Shown: piece after piece, positions 50,419 to 58,149 of the stretch | Numbering within the stretch: the stretch's first letter is position 1 | Layout: the number at the start of each line of letters is the position of its first letter | Assembly (NCBI RefSeq): GCF_014648815.1 | Contig: NZ_BMRV01000021.1 | Span: forward strand, 1-64,000 | Reading direction: 5' to 3' | DNA: 64,000 nucleotides | Source of the DNA: Streptomyces flaveolus | Lineage (GTDB): Bacteria; Actinomycetota; Actinomycetes; Streptomycetales; Streptomycetaceae | Notes under the pieces: model-generated | Seen by the model: the letters and a program-made list of their open reading frames with translations, nothing else | Told to the model about the DNA's origin: nothing | Database searches by the model: none | Made by a program: the position numbers and the translations under genes

Positions 50419-51699
50419 ATGACCCGCCGCACCGACATCGACGTACGTCCCATAACCGAGGCCGAGTTCCCCGACTGGAACCGTGCCCTGAACACCGGCT
50501 TCCTGCAGCCGCCCGCCGTCGGCGCGGAGCAACTGGAGGCCCGTCGCAACCAGTTCGTCCCCGGCCGGCTCCTCGGCGCCTTCGACGGCGACCGCTGTGT
50601 GGCGACCTTCCGGTCCTTCGACCAGGAGGTCACCGCCGTCGGCGGGGCGCCCGTCCCGGCCGACGCCGTCTCCAACGTCACCGTCAGCCCGACCCACCGC
50701 CGCCGCGGTCTGCTCACCCGCATGATGGCGCAGGACCTGGCGGCCGCGAAGGAACGCGGAGACGTCGTCGCGACGCTGATCGCGGCGGAGTACCCGATCT
50801 ACGGCCGCTACGGCTTCGGCCCCGCCACCACCATGACCGAGTGGACCGTCGACGTGCCCCGCGCCGGTCTCGACCCGCGCTGGGCCGCCCCGGAGGACGG
50901 CGGCCGGATCGACCTCGTGGACGGCGAGGACGTCCGCAAGCTGGGCCCCGAGCTGCACGAGCGGCTGCGCCGGGCCCAGCCGGGCGCGGTCAGCCGGGCC
51001 GAGCTGTGGTGGCTGGCCAGGACCGGCGCGGTGCGCATGGACGGCGCCCCGTGGACCGAGCCGTTCTACGCCGTGTACCGCTCGGCGGACGGCGAGGTCG
51101 AGGGCATGGTCTCCTACCGGGCGGACGACAGGTGGGGCGACGCCAAGCAGCCGCTGAACACGGCGACCGTCGACTGGCTGCTCGGCGTGACCCCGGCCGC
51201 CGAGCGGGCGCTGTGGCGGTATCTGTGCTCGGTCGACTGGATCACCACGGTGAAGAGCGGCTGGCGGGCCCCCGACGATCTGCTCCCGCACCTGCTGCCG
51301 GACCCGCGCGCCGCCAGGATCACCACGCAGGCGGACTGGCTGTGGGTGCGGATCCTGGACGTCGCACGGGCGCTGGAGGACCGCACGTACGGCGCCGAGG
51401 GAACGCTCGTGCTGGAGGTCGTGGACAGGTGGGGGTCCCCCCGCTCGAGCGGGGGAGGTCTGACCGGCGGGCGGTGGCGGCTGGAGGCCTCGCAGACGGG
51501 GGCGTCCTGCACGCCGACCACCGAGAGCGCCGCCCTGGTGCTCGGCGTCGGTGAGCTGGCGGCGCTGTGGCTGGGTGACGAGTCGGCCGTGCGGCTGGCG
51601 GCGCTCGGCCGGGTCCGGGAAGAGCGAGCGGGCGCCGCCCGGCTGGCCGACGCCCTGCTGCGTACGTCCAGGCGGCCTTGGTGCCCGGACATGTTCTGA
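50419..51699 (+). CDS. Eis-family N-acetyltransferase
   Basis: 426 residues, the length of mycobacterial Eis: two GNAT-like domains and an SCP2-like C-terminal domain. Motif A is SNVTVSPTHRRRGLLTRMMA and the DUF4081-type stretch is YPIYGRYGFGPATTMTEWTV. The C-terminal Phe carboxylate (PDMF) is the Eis catalytic base. Substrates are amines, such as aminoglycosides in Eis. The ATG 50419 has TACCGT (50407-50412) 6 nt before it (leaderless). Near residue 340 a GC-rich palindrome is inserted in frame, adding GSPRSSGGG to a loop. Confidence 0.9.
   Translation: MTRRTDIDVRPITEAEFPDWNRALNTGFLQPPAVGAEQLEARRNQFVPGRLLGAFDGDRCVATFRSFDQEVTAVGGAPVPADAVSNVTVSPTHRRRGLLTRMMAQDLAAAKERGDVVATLIAAEYPIYGRYGFGPATTMTEWTVDVPRAGLDPRWAAPEDGGRIDLVDGEDVRKLGPELHERLRRAQPGAVSRAELWWLARTGAVRMDGAPWTEPFYAVYRSADGEVEGMVSYRADDRWGDAKQPLNTATVDWLLGVTPAAERALWRYLCSVDWITTVKSGWRAPDDLLPHLLPDPRAARITTQADWLWVRILDVARALEDRTYGAEGTLVLEVVDRWGSPRSSGGGLTGGRWRLEASQTGASCTPTTESAALVLGVGELAALWLGDESAVRLAALGRVREERAGAARLADALLRTSRRPWCPDMF
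51431..51459. repeat. Dispersed palindromic repeat inside the eis-like gene
   Basis: CCCCCGCTCGAGCGGGGG (51438-51455) is an 18-bp perfect palindrome flanked by GGGGGT and AGG. It interrupts the C-terminal domain of the acetyltransferase in frame. I recall the same GGGGTCCCCCCGCTCGAGC core at many sites in streptomycete genomes, usually between genes; a degenerate relative may lie at 14165-14230. Confidence 0.7.
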
Positions 51700-51808
51700 G
51701 GTCGCTCCCTTCTGCAGGCGACGGGTGGACGCGCTGTCCGTAGTCAGCGCCTGCTCTTCAGTTGTGGTTGTTGTGCGGTGTGTGGTTGTCGTGCGGTGGT
51801 GCCGACCG

Positions 51809-51853
51809 GCTGTCCGGGCTCCCGGCTCCCCTCCGGAAGGGGGCCCGGACAGC
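51809..51853. terminator. Bidirectional terminator between eis-like gene and small membrane gene
   Basis: An 11-bp perfect stem (GCTGTCCGGGC / GCCCGGACAGC) enclosing a further CTCCGGAAG-type inner hairpin lies between the convergent genes. The 51700-51808 part just before it is T/G-rich on the plus strand (GTTGTGGTTGTTGTG) and shows no gene. Confidence 0.8.
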
Positions 51854-51864
51854 GGTACGCCGAC

Positions 51865-52050
51865 TCAGCCGGACTGGGCGAGCAGCATCACGAGGATCAC
51901 CGCGCCGACCCCGCCGATCGCGGTGTTCTTCGCCTTGATGCCGATGGACAGGGCGGCGAACGCGATGATTCCCATCGGTCCGTACCTCCACTGCACCAGC
52001 TGCTCGAACCCGATGGCCAGAGCGGCGATGACGATGGCGATGAGCGGCAT
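51865..52050 (-). CDS. Small membrane protein, dev module 1
   Basis: 61 residues from ATG 52050 (MPLIAIVIAALAIGFEQL). There are three short hydrophobic stretches around a conserved EQLVQWRYGPMG core, then LSIGIKAKNT. It is paralogous to the protein at 53200-53388 (EQIVQWRYGATG, LTIGIKAKSP). Each lies divergently in front of a DevA-type GntR regulator and behind an AGTTGG/CCAACT palindrome, so it is probably the regulator's direct target. Function unknown. Confidence 0.82.
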   Translation of the reverse strand: MPLIAIVIAALAIGFEQLVQWRYGPMGIIAFAALSIGIKAKNTAIGGVGAVILVMLLAQSG

Positions 52051-52142
52051 GGCGGTCCCCCTTCGGGCCGTCCCGCGCGGGACGTGTCCCCTTCTGCTGT
52101 CACGTGGTGGCCAACCCCCGAGAGGGTCCGACCACGTTGCCC

Positions 52143-52159
52143 AAGTTGGCAGCCAACTT
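52143..52159. promoter_or_regulatory. Predicted DevE operator palindrome
   Basis: AAGTTGG-CAG-CCAACTT, perfect 7-bp arms with a 3-nt spacer, in the divergent region 93 bp upstream of the small membrane gene and 87 bp before devE. The same motif recurs in the devA module. The form fits GntR-family palindromes. Confidence 0.7.
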
Positions 52160-52245
52160 CTCTGTAGTTATCTCCTCTTGGGAGCGACTCATAACCACCT
52201 TTCCGTGAACTGCCCAAAGATGGCGGGAAGTTGTAGTGTTTGGTC

Positions 52246-53151
52246 GTGGAGCGGGAACATGCCTCCGTCAATGGGCGGAAGAAGCCTCAGGAGCCTGCGA
52301 GAACCCATCGCGAGGTGGCCGACGAACTGCGCGCCCGGATCAGGTCCGGGACGTTGCAGTCGGGCCAGCGCATGCCCACACAGGCGCAGTTGGCCGACGA
52401 GTTCGGTGTGGAGCGCGGCACCGTCCGCCAGGCCCTGCGCATCCTGCAGTCGGAGCATCTGCTCACCAATGTGTCCAAGGGGAGCCCGGCGACCGTCGCC
52501 CCTGACCCCGGCAAGGCCCTGACCGGGCCGGACGCGCTGCCGATGCCGACCACGGTGGCCCTCGCCCCGCGGATCGCGGACGCCTTCGCGGCCCCGCACG
52601 TCACGATCGACGCGCTGTGTCTGACCGCCGTCTCCCTCACGCTCGCCATCGGCGAACCGCTGCGTCAGATCCACACCGGGCGGCGCAAACCGGCCAAGGT
52701 CGACGTCCGTGTGCTGCTGCCGGGCCGGGACATCGACCTGGCGTTCCCGGTGCCGGTGGCGGGGCGCGGCGGTGCCGGCCCGGTGCACGAGCGGTGGCTG
52801 GCCATGCGCAACGCCCAGGGACAGGTGCTCAAGCACAACCTGCTGGCGCTGCGTGCCACGCACGGCATCGACGTGAGCGTCTCCTTCCGCGCGCTGCCCT
52901 TCACCCCGCCGGTGAAGCTCTACCTGCTCAACGGCACGGAGGCGCTGTTCGCCTACTACACGCTCACCCGGCGCGAGGAGCGGGTCGGCGAGGAGGAGTT
53001 GGAGATGTACGACGCCGAGGGCACCCGCTCGACGCTGTTCGCCTTCGCGGAGGGGGCCGGCCCGCGCGACACGTCGTTCGTGCGGCAGTCGCGCCTGTGG
53101 TTCGACGCACTGTGGGAGACGATCAGTTCGGAGCTGGTGCTCACGGACTGA
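52246..53151 (+). CDS. devE: GntR-family developmental regulator DevE
   Basis: 301 residues from GTG 52246. TAGTGT (52234-52239) lies 6 nt before it (leaderless); TTG 52240 is less likely. The GntR winged helix (about 20-90) reads VADELRARIRSGTLQSGQRM and DEFGVERGTVRQALRILQ. The effector domain (about 110-300) shows VDVRVLLPGRDIDLAFPVPV, RWLAMRNAQGQVLKHNLLAL, FRALPFTPPVKLYLLNG and SRLWFDALWETI. It is the upstream paralogue of DevA; in S. coelicolor devE (SCO4188) and devA have distinct developmental roles (recalled). Confidence 0.88.
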   Translation: MEREHASVNGRKKPQEPARTHREVADELRARIRSGTLQSGQRMPTQAQLADEFGVERGTVRQALRILQSEHLLTNVSKGSPATVAPDPGKALTGPDALPMPTTVALAPRIADAFAAPHVTIDALCLTAVSLTLAIGEPLRQIHTGRRKPAKVDVRVLLPGRDIDLAFPVPVAGRGGAGPVHERWLAMRNAQGQVLKHNLLALRATHGIDVSVSFRALPFTPPVKLYLLNGTEALFAYYTLTRREERVGEEELEMYDAEGTRSTLFAFAEGAGPRDTSFVRQSRLWFDALWETISSELVLTD

Positions 53152-53199
53152 CGGTCTCCCACATCCGATGTTCCCCGTGCGGATCCGGGGGCCGGCCCC

Positions 53200-53388
53200 T
53201 CACAGGGCGGGCCCCGCGACCAGCAGGGCCAGCAGCACCGCGCCGGCGGAGCTGACGGACGGGCTCTTGGCCTTGATGCCTATGGTGAGCAGGAGCAGGC
53301 CGACGACTCCGGTGGCGCCGTACCTCCACTGGACGATCTGCTCGAAGGCGATGACGAAGACCGCGGAGACGAGGGCGAGGACGGGCAT
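53200..53388 (-). CDS. Small membrane protein, dev module 2
   Basis: 62 residues from ATG 53388 (MPVLALVSAVFVIAFEQI). It shares EQ(I/L)VQWRYG, the following hydrophobic stretch and (T/S)IGIKAK with the module-1 protein, at about 50% identity by eye. It lies divergently before devA and 54 bp downstream of the repeated AGTTGG/CCAACT half-sites. It converges on devE (48 bp apart). Function unknown; probably controlled by DevA or DevE. Confidence 0.82.
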   Translation of the reverse strand: MPVLALVSAVFVIAFEQIVQWRYGATGVVGLLLLTIGIKAKSPSVSSAGAVLLALLVAGPAL

Positions 53389-53429
53389 GGTCTTTCCCCC
53401 TTCGGAAGCTTCGGGACGTAAAACTTCCG

Positions 53430-53456
53430 CCAACTCGAATAAGTTGGCAACCAACT
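53430..53456. promoter_or_regulatory. Predicted DevA operator (three half-sites)
   Basis: CCAACT (53430-53435), AGTTGG (53442-53447) and CCAACT (53451-53456) form two overlapping inverted repeats. The inner one, AGTTGG-CAA-CCAACT, matches the devE-module palindrome at 15 of 17 positions. A further inverted repeat ACAACTCC/GGAGTTGT surrounds the devA -35 region (53504-53511 and 53524-53531). Confidence 0.68.
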
Positions 53457-53543
53457 CTGCCTAGGTTGTCCCCACTTGGCTACTAGTTATAAACAAGTTT
53501 CAAACAACTCCCGCTAGGTAGGTCGGAGTTGTAGCGTCTGGTC

Positions 53544-54413
53544 GTGACCCAGGAGAACGTGTCCGTGAACGGCAGCAGAAGGCTCTCGGCCCAGGAGATC
53601 GCCGACATCCTGCGGGAACGGATCCGCGGGGGCGACCTCAAGGCGGGCGACCGCCTGCCCACCCAGGCCGAACTGGCCGACGAGTTCAAGGTGGAGCGCG
53701 GCACCGTCCGCCAGGCACTTCGGGCCCTCCAGGAGGACGGCCTGCTCACCAACGTCAGCAAGGGCAGCCCGCCCCGCATCGCCGAGCCCCCTCCGGTCCG
53801 GGGCGAGCCGCAGCCGACGATGGTGGCGCTCGGGCCCCGGCTGGCGGAGGCGTTCTCGGTGCCCCACGTGCGCGTGGACGTCGTGTGCCACACCTCGGAG
53901 ACGCTGATGCTGGCGCTCAGCGAGCCGCTCCGGCTGATCCACGAGGGCCGGATCCGCCCGGAGTCGATCGACTTCCGCGTGCTGATGCCGTCACGGGACA
54001 TCGAGCTGGCCTTCCCCGTCCTGGTCGAGGACGAGGAGGACGACCCGGTCCACCAGCGCTGGCTGCAGATGCGCAACGCCCAGGCCCGCGTCCTCCAGCA
54101 CAACCTGTACGCCGTGCGGTCCACCCACCGCGTCGACGTGCGCATCGCCTTCCGCGCGCTGCCCTTCACCCCGCCGATGAAGCTGTACCTGCTCAACGGC
54201 GAGGAGGCGCTCCTCGGCTACTACATGCTCACCCGGCGCGAGGAGGAGTACGAGAGCCGGACGCTGGAGATGTACGACGCCCTCGGCTCCCAGTCGCTGC
54301 TGTTCTCCTTCCTGACCCGCTCGGGTCAGCGGGACGCGGTGTTCGTGAAGGAATCACAGAAGTGGTTCGACGCCCTCTGGGAAACCATCACCACGGACAT
54401 GACACTCTCCTAG
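53544..54413 (+). CDS. devA: GntR-family developmental regulator DevA
   Basis: 289 residues from GTG 53544, leaderless (TAGCGT, 53532-53537). The winged helix (about 12-75) contains IADILRERIRGGDLKAGDRL and DEFKVERGTVRQALRALQED. The effector domain shows IDFRVLMPSRDIELAFPVLV, RWLQMRNAQARVLQHNLYAV, FRALPFTPPMKLYLLNG and SQKWFDALWETI, as in DevE. DevA (SCO4190) is required for normal aerial hyphae and sporulation in S. coelicolor (recalled). The stop TAG shares its G with the devB start, so devAB is an operon. Confidence 0.92.
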   Translation: MTQENVSVNGSRRLSAQEIADILRERIRGGDLKAGDRLPTQAELADEFKVERGTVRQALRALQEDGLLTNVSKGSPPRIAEPPPVRGEPQPTMVALGPRLAEAFSVPHVRVDVVCHTSETLMLALSEPLRLIHEGRIRPESIDFRVLMPSRDIELAFPVLVEDEEDDPVHQRWLQMRNAQARVLQHNLYAVRSTHRVDVRIAFRALPFTPPMKLYLLNGEEALLGYYMLTRREEEYESRTLEMYDALGSQSLLFSFLTRSGQRDAVFVKESQKWFDALWETITTDMTLS

Positions 54414-55162
54414 TGACTTCTGATACGACGCAGACCGAGCCGGTGGCGGCGGACACGGAGAACCTCGGACGGCTGGTGCGCGGCGCCAGGTTCGTGCTCT
54501 GGGACTTCGACGGGCCGATCTGCCGGCTGTTCGCCGGGCACACGGCGGAGCGGGTGGCGGCCGACCTCGTCGACTGGCTCGAGGAGCGCGGGCTGCGCGG
54601 CCTGCTGACCCAGGCGGAACGGGAGTCCCCGGACCCGCACGCGGTGCTCCGCGCGGTGGACCGCCGGCATCCCGACAGTGACCTGGTGGCGGAACTGGAG
54701 GAACGTCTCACCCAGGAGGAGCTGCGGGCCACCGCCTCCGCCATGCCGACCGCGTACGCCGATCCGCTGATCCGGACCTGGACGGCCGTGGGCGTGCGGC
54801 TGGCCGTCGCCACCAACAACGCCCCGGGGGTCGTGCGCACCTATCTGACCGGCCGGAGTCTGCTGCCGTGCTTCACTCCGCACATCTACGGCCGCACCCA
54901 GGAACTGAGGCTCCTCAAGCCCGATCCGCACACCCTCGTCCGGGCGCTCAGCGCGATGGGAGCCGCGCCGGCCGCCTCCCTGTTCATCGGCGACTCCCCC
55001 TCGGACTGCGAGGCCGCCCGGCTGGCCCAGGTCCCCTTCCTCGGCTACGCCCGCAACGAACGCAAGGAGAAGTCCCTGCGGGACGCCGGCGCGGACACCG
55101 TCATCGGCTCCTTCGAACCGCTGCTGGCACTGCTCCGCACCGGCAGGGCGTCCGGGGGCTGA
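54413..55162 (+). CDS. devB: HAD-superfamily phosphatase DevB
   Basis: 249 residues from GTG 54413. HAD motifs are I FVLWDFDGPICRLF (nucleophile Asp), II AVATNNAPGV, III LRLLKPDP and IV FIGDSPSDCEAA, with a helical cap between I and II. It would dephosphorylate a small molecule. It is co-translated with devA by a one-base overlap and carries no signal peptide. Substrate unknown. In S. coelicolor devB (SCO4191) is part of the devA transcript (recalled). Confidence 0.92.
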   Translation: MTSDTTQTEPVAADTENLGRLVRGARFVLWDFDGPICRLFAGHTAERVAADLVDWLEERGLRGLLTQAERESPDPHAVLRAVDRRHPDSDLVAELEERLTQEELRATASAMPTAYADPLIRTWTAVGVRLAVATNNAPGVVRTYLTGRSLLPCFTPHIYGRTQELRLLKPDPHTLVRALSAMGAAPAASLFIGDSPSDCEAARLAQVPFLGYARNERKEKSLRDAGADTVIGSFEPLLALLRTGRASGG

Positions 55163-55231
55163 CTCCGGCGTTCGGCGGACACCCTTCGGACGCGGCCGCC
55201 GGTGACGGACCGGAGGCGCTACTCTCCGGCC

Positions 55232-56365
55232 ATGCACCGTCTGCCACACCGAGCGCACAAGGCGCTTGTGCGCCATTTTGTGGAGTCCCGGAGGCTCCGT
55301 GGCAGGGTCGAGGTGCTGCGCGGGCACCACAACACCAACTACGTGCTGCGCGCCGGACCGGTGCTGGCGCTGCTGCTGGGCGCCGTGCCGTTCACCCGGT
55401 TCAAGTACCGCGTCCCGCTGACGACCGTCGAGGTCGTGCCGCGCATCTGGCCGCGGGAGTCGGAGGTGCTCCGCGTCGTGTGCCGGCACCTGCGCGAGGT
55501 GCCGCCGTGCCTCGCCGACCTCGGCGACCGTTCCGTGCACCGGTACCGGATGGGCCGGGCGCTCAGCGAGCTCCGGACCGAGGGGACCGGGGGCGCGGAC
55601 GAGACGCTCATGCGCGAGTTCGCCGCGTTCTTCGTCAGGACCGCGCGGGTCCCCGTGGCGGAACTGCCGGCCCGCCCCGGCGACTGGCCCGAGGACGGTG
55701 ACACGCAGGGCTTCCTGGACTGGCTCGTCCGCTTCACCGAGGAGCGGGTGCACCGCCCCAACCGGGACCGCTTCGGCGCGCTCTTCGACGCGGTCGGCGT
55801 CCCCCGGGACGCGATGGCACGGTTCGCGGCGCACCACCGCTGCCGGACGGCCAGGCCGTTCCGGTTGCTGCACACGGACGTCCACCGTGCCAACGCGGTG
55901 CTCCGGGGCAAGCGGCTCACGGTGATCGACTGGGAGCTGGCGATATTCGGTGACCCCCTGCACGACCTCGCGACGCACCTCGTCCGCATGGGGTACGAGA
56001 AGCACGACCGGGTCCGCATGACGGAGCTGTGGGCCGAGGCGATGGAGGAGGCCGGTCTCGCCGGGCTGACCGCCGGCCTGGACGACGACCTCCCCGTCTA
56101 CCTCGCCTTCGAGCACGCCCAGTCCGTCTTCCCCGACGTGATGCGCGCGGCGCTCGACCTGCCCGCCGACGCGGGCCCGGACCACTTCGGCCTCGCCGCC
56201 GACCGCGTCCGGCGTGCGACACGGCGGGCCCGCGAGCCGCTCCAGCTGGTCGACGTACCGGGCCGGGAACAGGTCCTGGACGCGCTGCGGGCGTGGCACG
56301 ACGTGCACGGTGAGCACGGCCGGCCGGACGGTGTCCCCTCGGATCCGGCCCGACGGCCCGTATAG
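55232..56365 (+). CDS. APH-family small-molecule kinase
   Basis: 377 residues from ATG 55232, TACTCT (55220-55225) 6 nt before it (leaderless). The aminoglycoside-phosphotransferase/choline-kinase fold is shown by the catalytic loop RLLHTDVHRANAVL (HxDxxxxN) and the metal-binding VIDWELAIFGDPLHDLATH. The N-lobe has the NTNYVLR segment. Unlike resistance APHs, it sits in a developmental locus next to the DevB phosphatase, so a kinase/phosphatase pair on one metabolite is possible (inference). Confidence 0.87.
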   Translation: MHRLPHRAHKALVRHFVESRRLRGRVEVLRGHHNTNYVLRAGPVLALLLGAVPFTRFKYRVPLTTVEVVPRIWPRESEVLRVVCRHLREVPPCLADLGDRSVHRYRMGRALSELRTEGTGGADETLMREFAAFFVRTARVPVAELPARPGDWPEDGDTQGFLDWLVRFTEERVHRPNRDRFGALFDAVGVPRDAMARFAAHHRCRTARPFRLLHTDVHRANAVLRGKRLTVIDWELAIFGDPLHDLATHLVRMGYEKHDRVRMTELWAEAMEEAGLAGLTAGLDDDLPVYLAFEHAQSVFPDVMRAALDLPADAGPDHFGLAADRVRRATRRAREPLQLVDVPGREQVLDALRAWHDVHGEHGRPDGVPSDPARRPV

Positions 56366-56430
56366 GCCCGCGCCGCCCTCTTCCTGCCGGCACCGGTACC
56401 GGGCACCATGAGTGGGCGCGGTGAGAACTC

Positions 56431-57450
56431 ATGTGTCCACGGGGGGACTTGGTGCCGGAGCGCGGACCGTCGCTGGGCGGCAGGATGGTGGCGCGGTGGA
56501 GTCGTGCCGAGTCGGCGGTGACCAGGGTGCTGCTGCTGGCCGTCTTCTGCGTCGGCCTCGTGGCCCAGTTCGTCAAACCGGTGGGCGACGCCCTGCAGGG
56601 CAAGACCTACATCGGCGGAGCGCTGCTCAGCATCGTGGGCTACGTGCTGTACGCGGAGGTGCTGCGGCTGAACACGGCGCACGACGCGCAGCGGGAGCAG
56701 ACGCGGCGACTGGACGAGACGGTCCGGCGGCTGGGCGAGGAGGTCCGGGACCTGACGGCGCGGCTGCGGCCGCGGTCGGGCGAGCACGCCACGACGGACC
56801 AGCTGGTGCGGGAGTGTGCCGAGGCGCTCCGGCGCGGCGGTGACGTCCGGCTGTGGGGGATGTGCTTCACCGGGGAGACCTTCGCCGATCCGATGAGGAG
56901 GGTGCTGGAGGATCTCCCTCCGGACCCGTCCCGGTCGGTGGACGTCCGCATCCTGGTACCGGACTTCACGCGGCCGATGGAGGTTCCCGGCCTGGTGCGG
57001 GACGCGGACGGCAAGCTGACGGACGCCCCAGGATTCCGCCGGTACCTGGTCGGGAAGATCGCTGGGTACGAGCGGGACCTGCGGATGATGCGCGGCCGGA
57101 TGCTCCGCAGGGGACAGGGTGCGCTGTCGGTCGAGTTCCGGGTGGTGCACATGTCGCCGTTCCTGAAGCTCTACGTGATCAACGACGACGTGGTGTTCGA
57201 GGGGATCTACGACAAGATCGACCTGAGGCCGGACGAGTACCGCTCCCTGGTCCCGGCCCCGTCGCGGTCGCACGACGACGACCAGCTGCTGGACCTCATC
57301 GGGCACGGGTCGCTGCTGACCCGCTGGTGCCGGGACGACAGCGACCGGGGGCGCGACGTGGTCGCTCGCAGGCGGGCGTTCTTCGGTGTCCTGTGGGAGG
57401 CGGCGAGTGCCCTGGAGCCGCTCTCCGCGGCCGACGGGAGCGGTGCGTAG
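56431..57450 (+). CDS. Membrane protein with coiled coil and DevA-like effector domain
   Basis: 339 residues from ATG 56431 (GTG 56452 is an alternative with GGGGGAC upstream). Two membrane helices (VTRVLLLAVFCVGLVAQFV, YIGGALLSIVGYVLYAEVL) are followed by a heptad-rich segment (REQTRRLDETVRRLGEEVRD) and a C-terminal domain. The domain parallels the DevA/DevE effector: SVDVRILVPDFTRPMEVPG against VDVRVLLPGRDIDLAFPVPV, FRVVHMSPFLKLYVINDD against FRALPFTPPVKLYLLNG, and RRAFFGVLWEAAS against SRLWFDALWETIS. The TetR gene follows 10 bp later. Function unknown; a membrane sensor for the same ligand is a reasonable guess. Confidence 0.78.
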   Translation: MCPRGDLVPERGPSLGGRMVARWSRAESAVTRVLLLAVFCVGLVAQFVKPVGDALQGKTYIGGALLSIVGYVLYAEVLRLNTAHDAQREQTRRLDETVRRLGEEVRDLTARLRPRSGEHATTDQLVRECAEALRRGGDVRLWGMCFTGETFADPMRRVLEDLPPDPSRSVDVRILVPDFTRPMEVPGLVRDADGKLTDAPGFRRYLVGKIAGYERDLRMMRGRMLRRGQGALSVEFRVVHMSPFLKLYVINDDVVFEGIYDKIDLRPDEYRSLVPAPSRSHDDDQLLDLIGHGSLLTRWCRDDSDRGRDVVARRRAFFGVLWEAASALEPLSAADGSGA

Positions 57451-57460
57451 GCTCGGCGCC

Positions 57461-58066
57461 ATGAGCGAGATCGGCCTGCGTGAGCGCAAGCGGCAGCGGA
57501 TGTTCCGGCACGTGTCGGACATCGCCGTCGGGCTCTTCCTGGAGAAGGGTTTCGACGCGGTGTCCGTCGCGGAGGTGGCCGCCGCGGCCGAGATCTCCAA
57601 GCCGACCCTCTTCCGGTACTTCCCGGCCAAGGAGGACCTCGTCCTGCACCGGATCGCCGATCACGAGGGCGAGGCGGCCCGGGTGGCGGGGGAGGGGCCG
57701 GCGCCGCTCGCCGCGCTGCGACGGCACTTCCTGGACGGGCTGGAGCGGTCGGACCCGGTGACCGGGCTCAACGACCGTCCCGACGTGCTCGCCTTCCACC
57801 GGCTGCTCTACGGCACCCCCGCCCTGGTGGCCCGGCTCCACGGTCACCTGGAACGGTCGGAGGCCGCGCTCGCCGAGGCGCTCGGCGGCGACCTGGACGC
57901 CAGGCTGGCCGCCGGGCAGATCATCGCCGTGCAGCGGATCCTCGCGCAGGACAACTGGCGGCGGATCGCGGCCGGGGAGCGGGCGGAGGACGTACGGGCG
58001 GATGCCGTGGCGGCGGCGGAGCGCGCGTTCGCGCGGCTGGCGGCGGGGCTGCCGCGTCTCGCCTGA
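57461..58066 (+). CDS. TetR-family transcriptional regulator
   Basis: 201 residues. The N-terminal HTH (about 12-58) is DIAVGLFLEKGFDAVSVAEV and AAEISKPTLFRYFPAKEDLV, followed by a ligand-binding helical domain. ATG 57461 lies 7 nt after TAGGCT (57448-57453), leaderless. The -10 box overlaps the end of the preceding gene. Targets unknown; the divergent-less arrangement suggests the HelD-like gene 83 bp downstream or distant genes. Confidence 0.9.
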   Translation: MSEIGLRERKRQRMFRHVSDIAVGLFLEKGFDAVSVAEVAAAAEISKPTLFRYFPAKEDLVLHRIADHEGEAARVAGEGPAPLAALRRHFLDGLERSDPVTGLNDRPDVLAFHRLLYGTPALVARLHGHLERSEAALAEALGGDLDARLAAGQIIAVQRILAQDNWRRIAAGERAEDVRADAVAAAERAFARLAAGLPRLA

Positions 58067-58149
58067 CGGCTCGCGCCCGACCGGCTCAGCAGTGCGTAAC
58101 TCGGACATAAATTTAACTCGGTAACGTTATTTCGGCTACGCTCGCCGCC

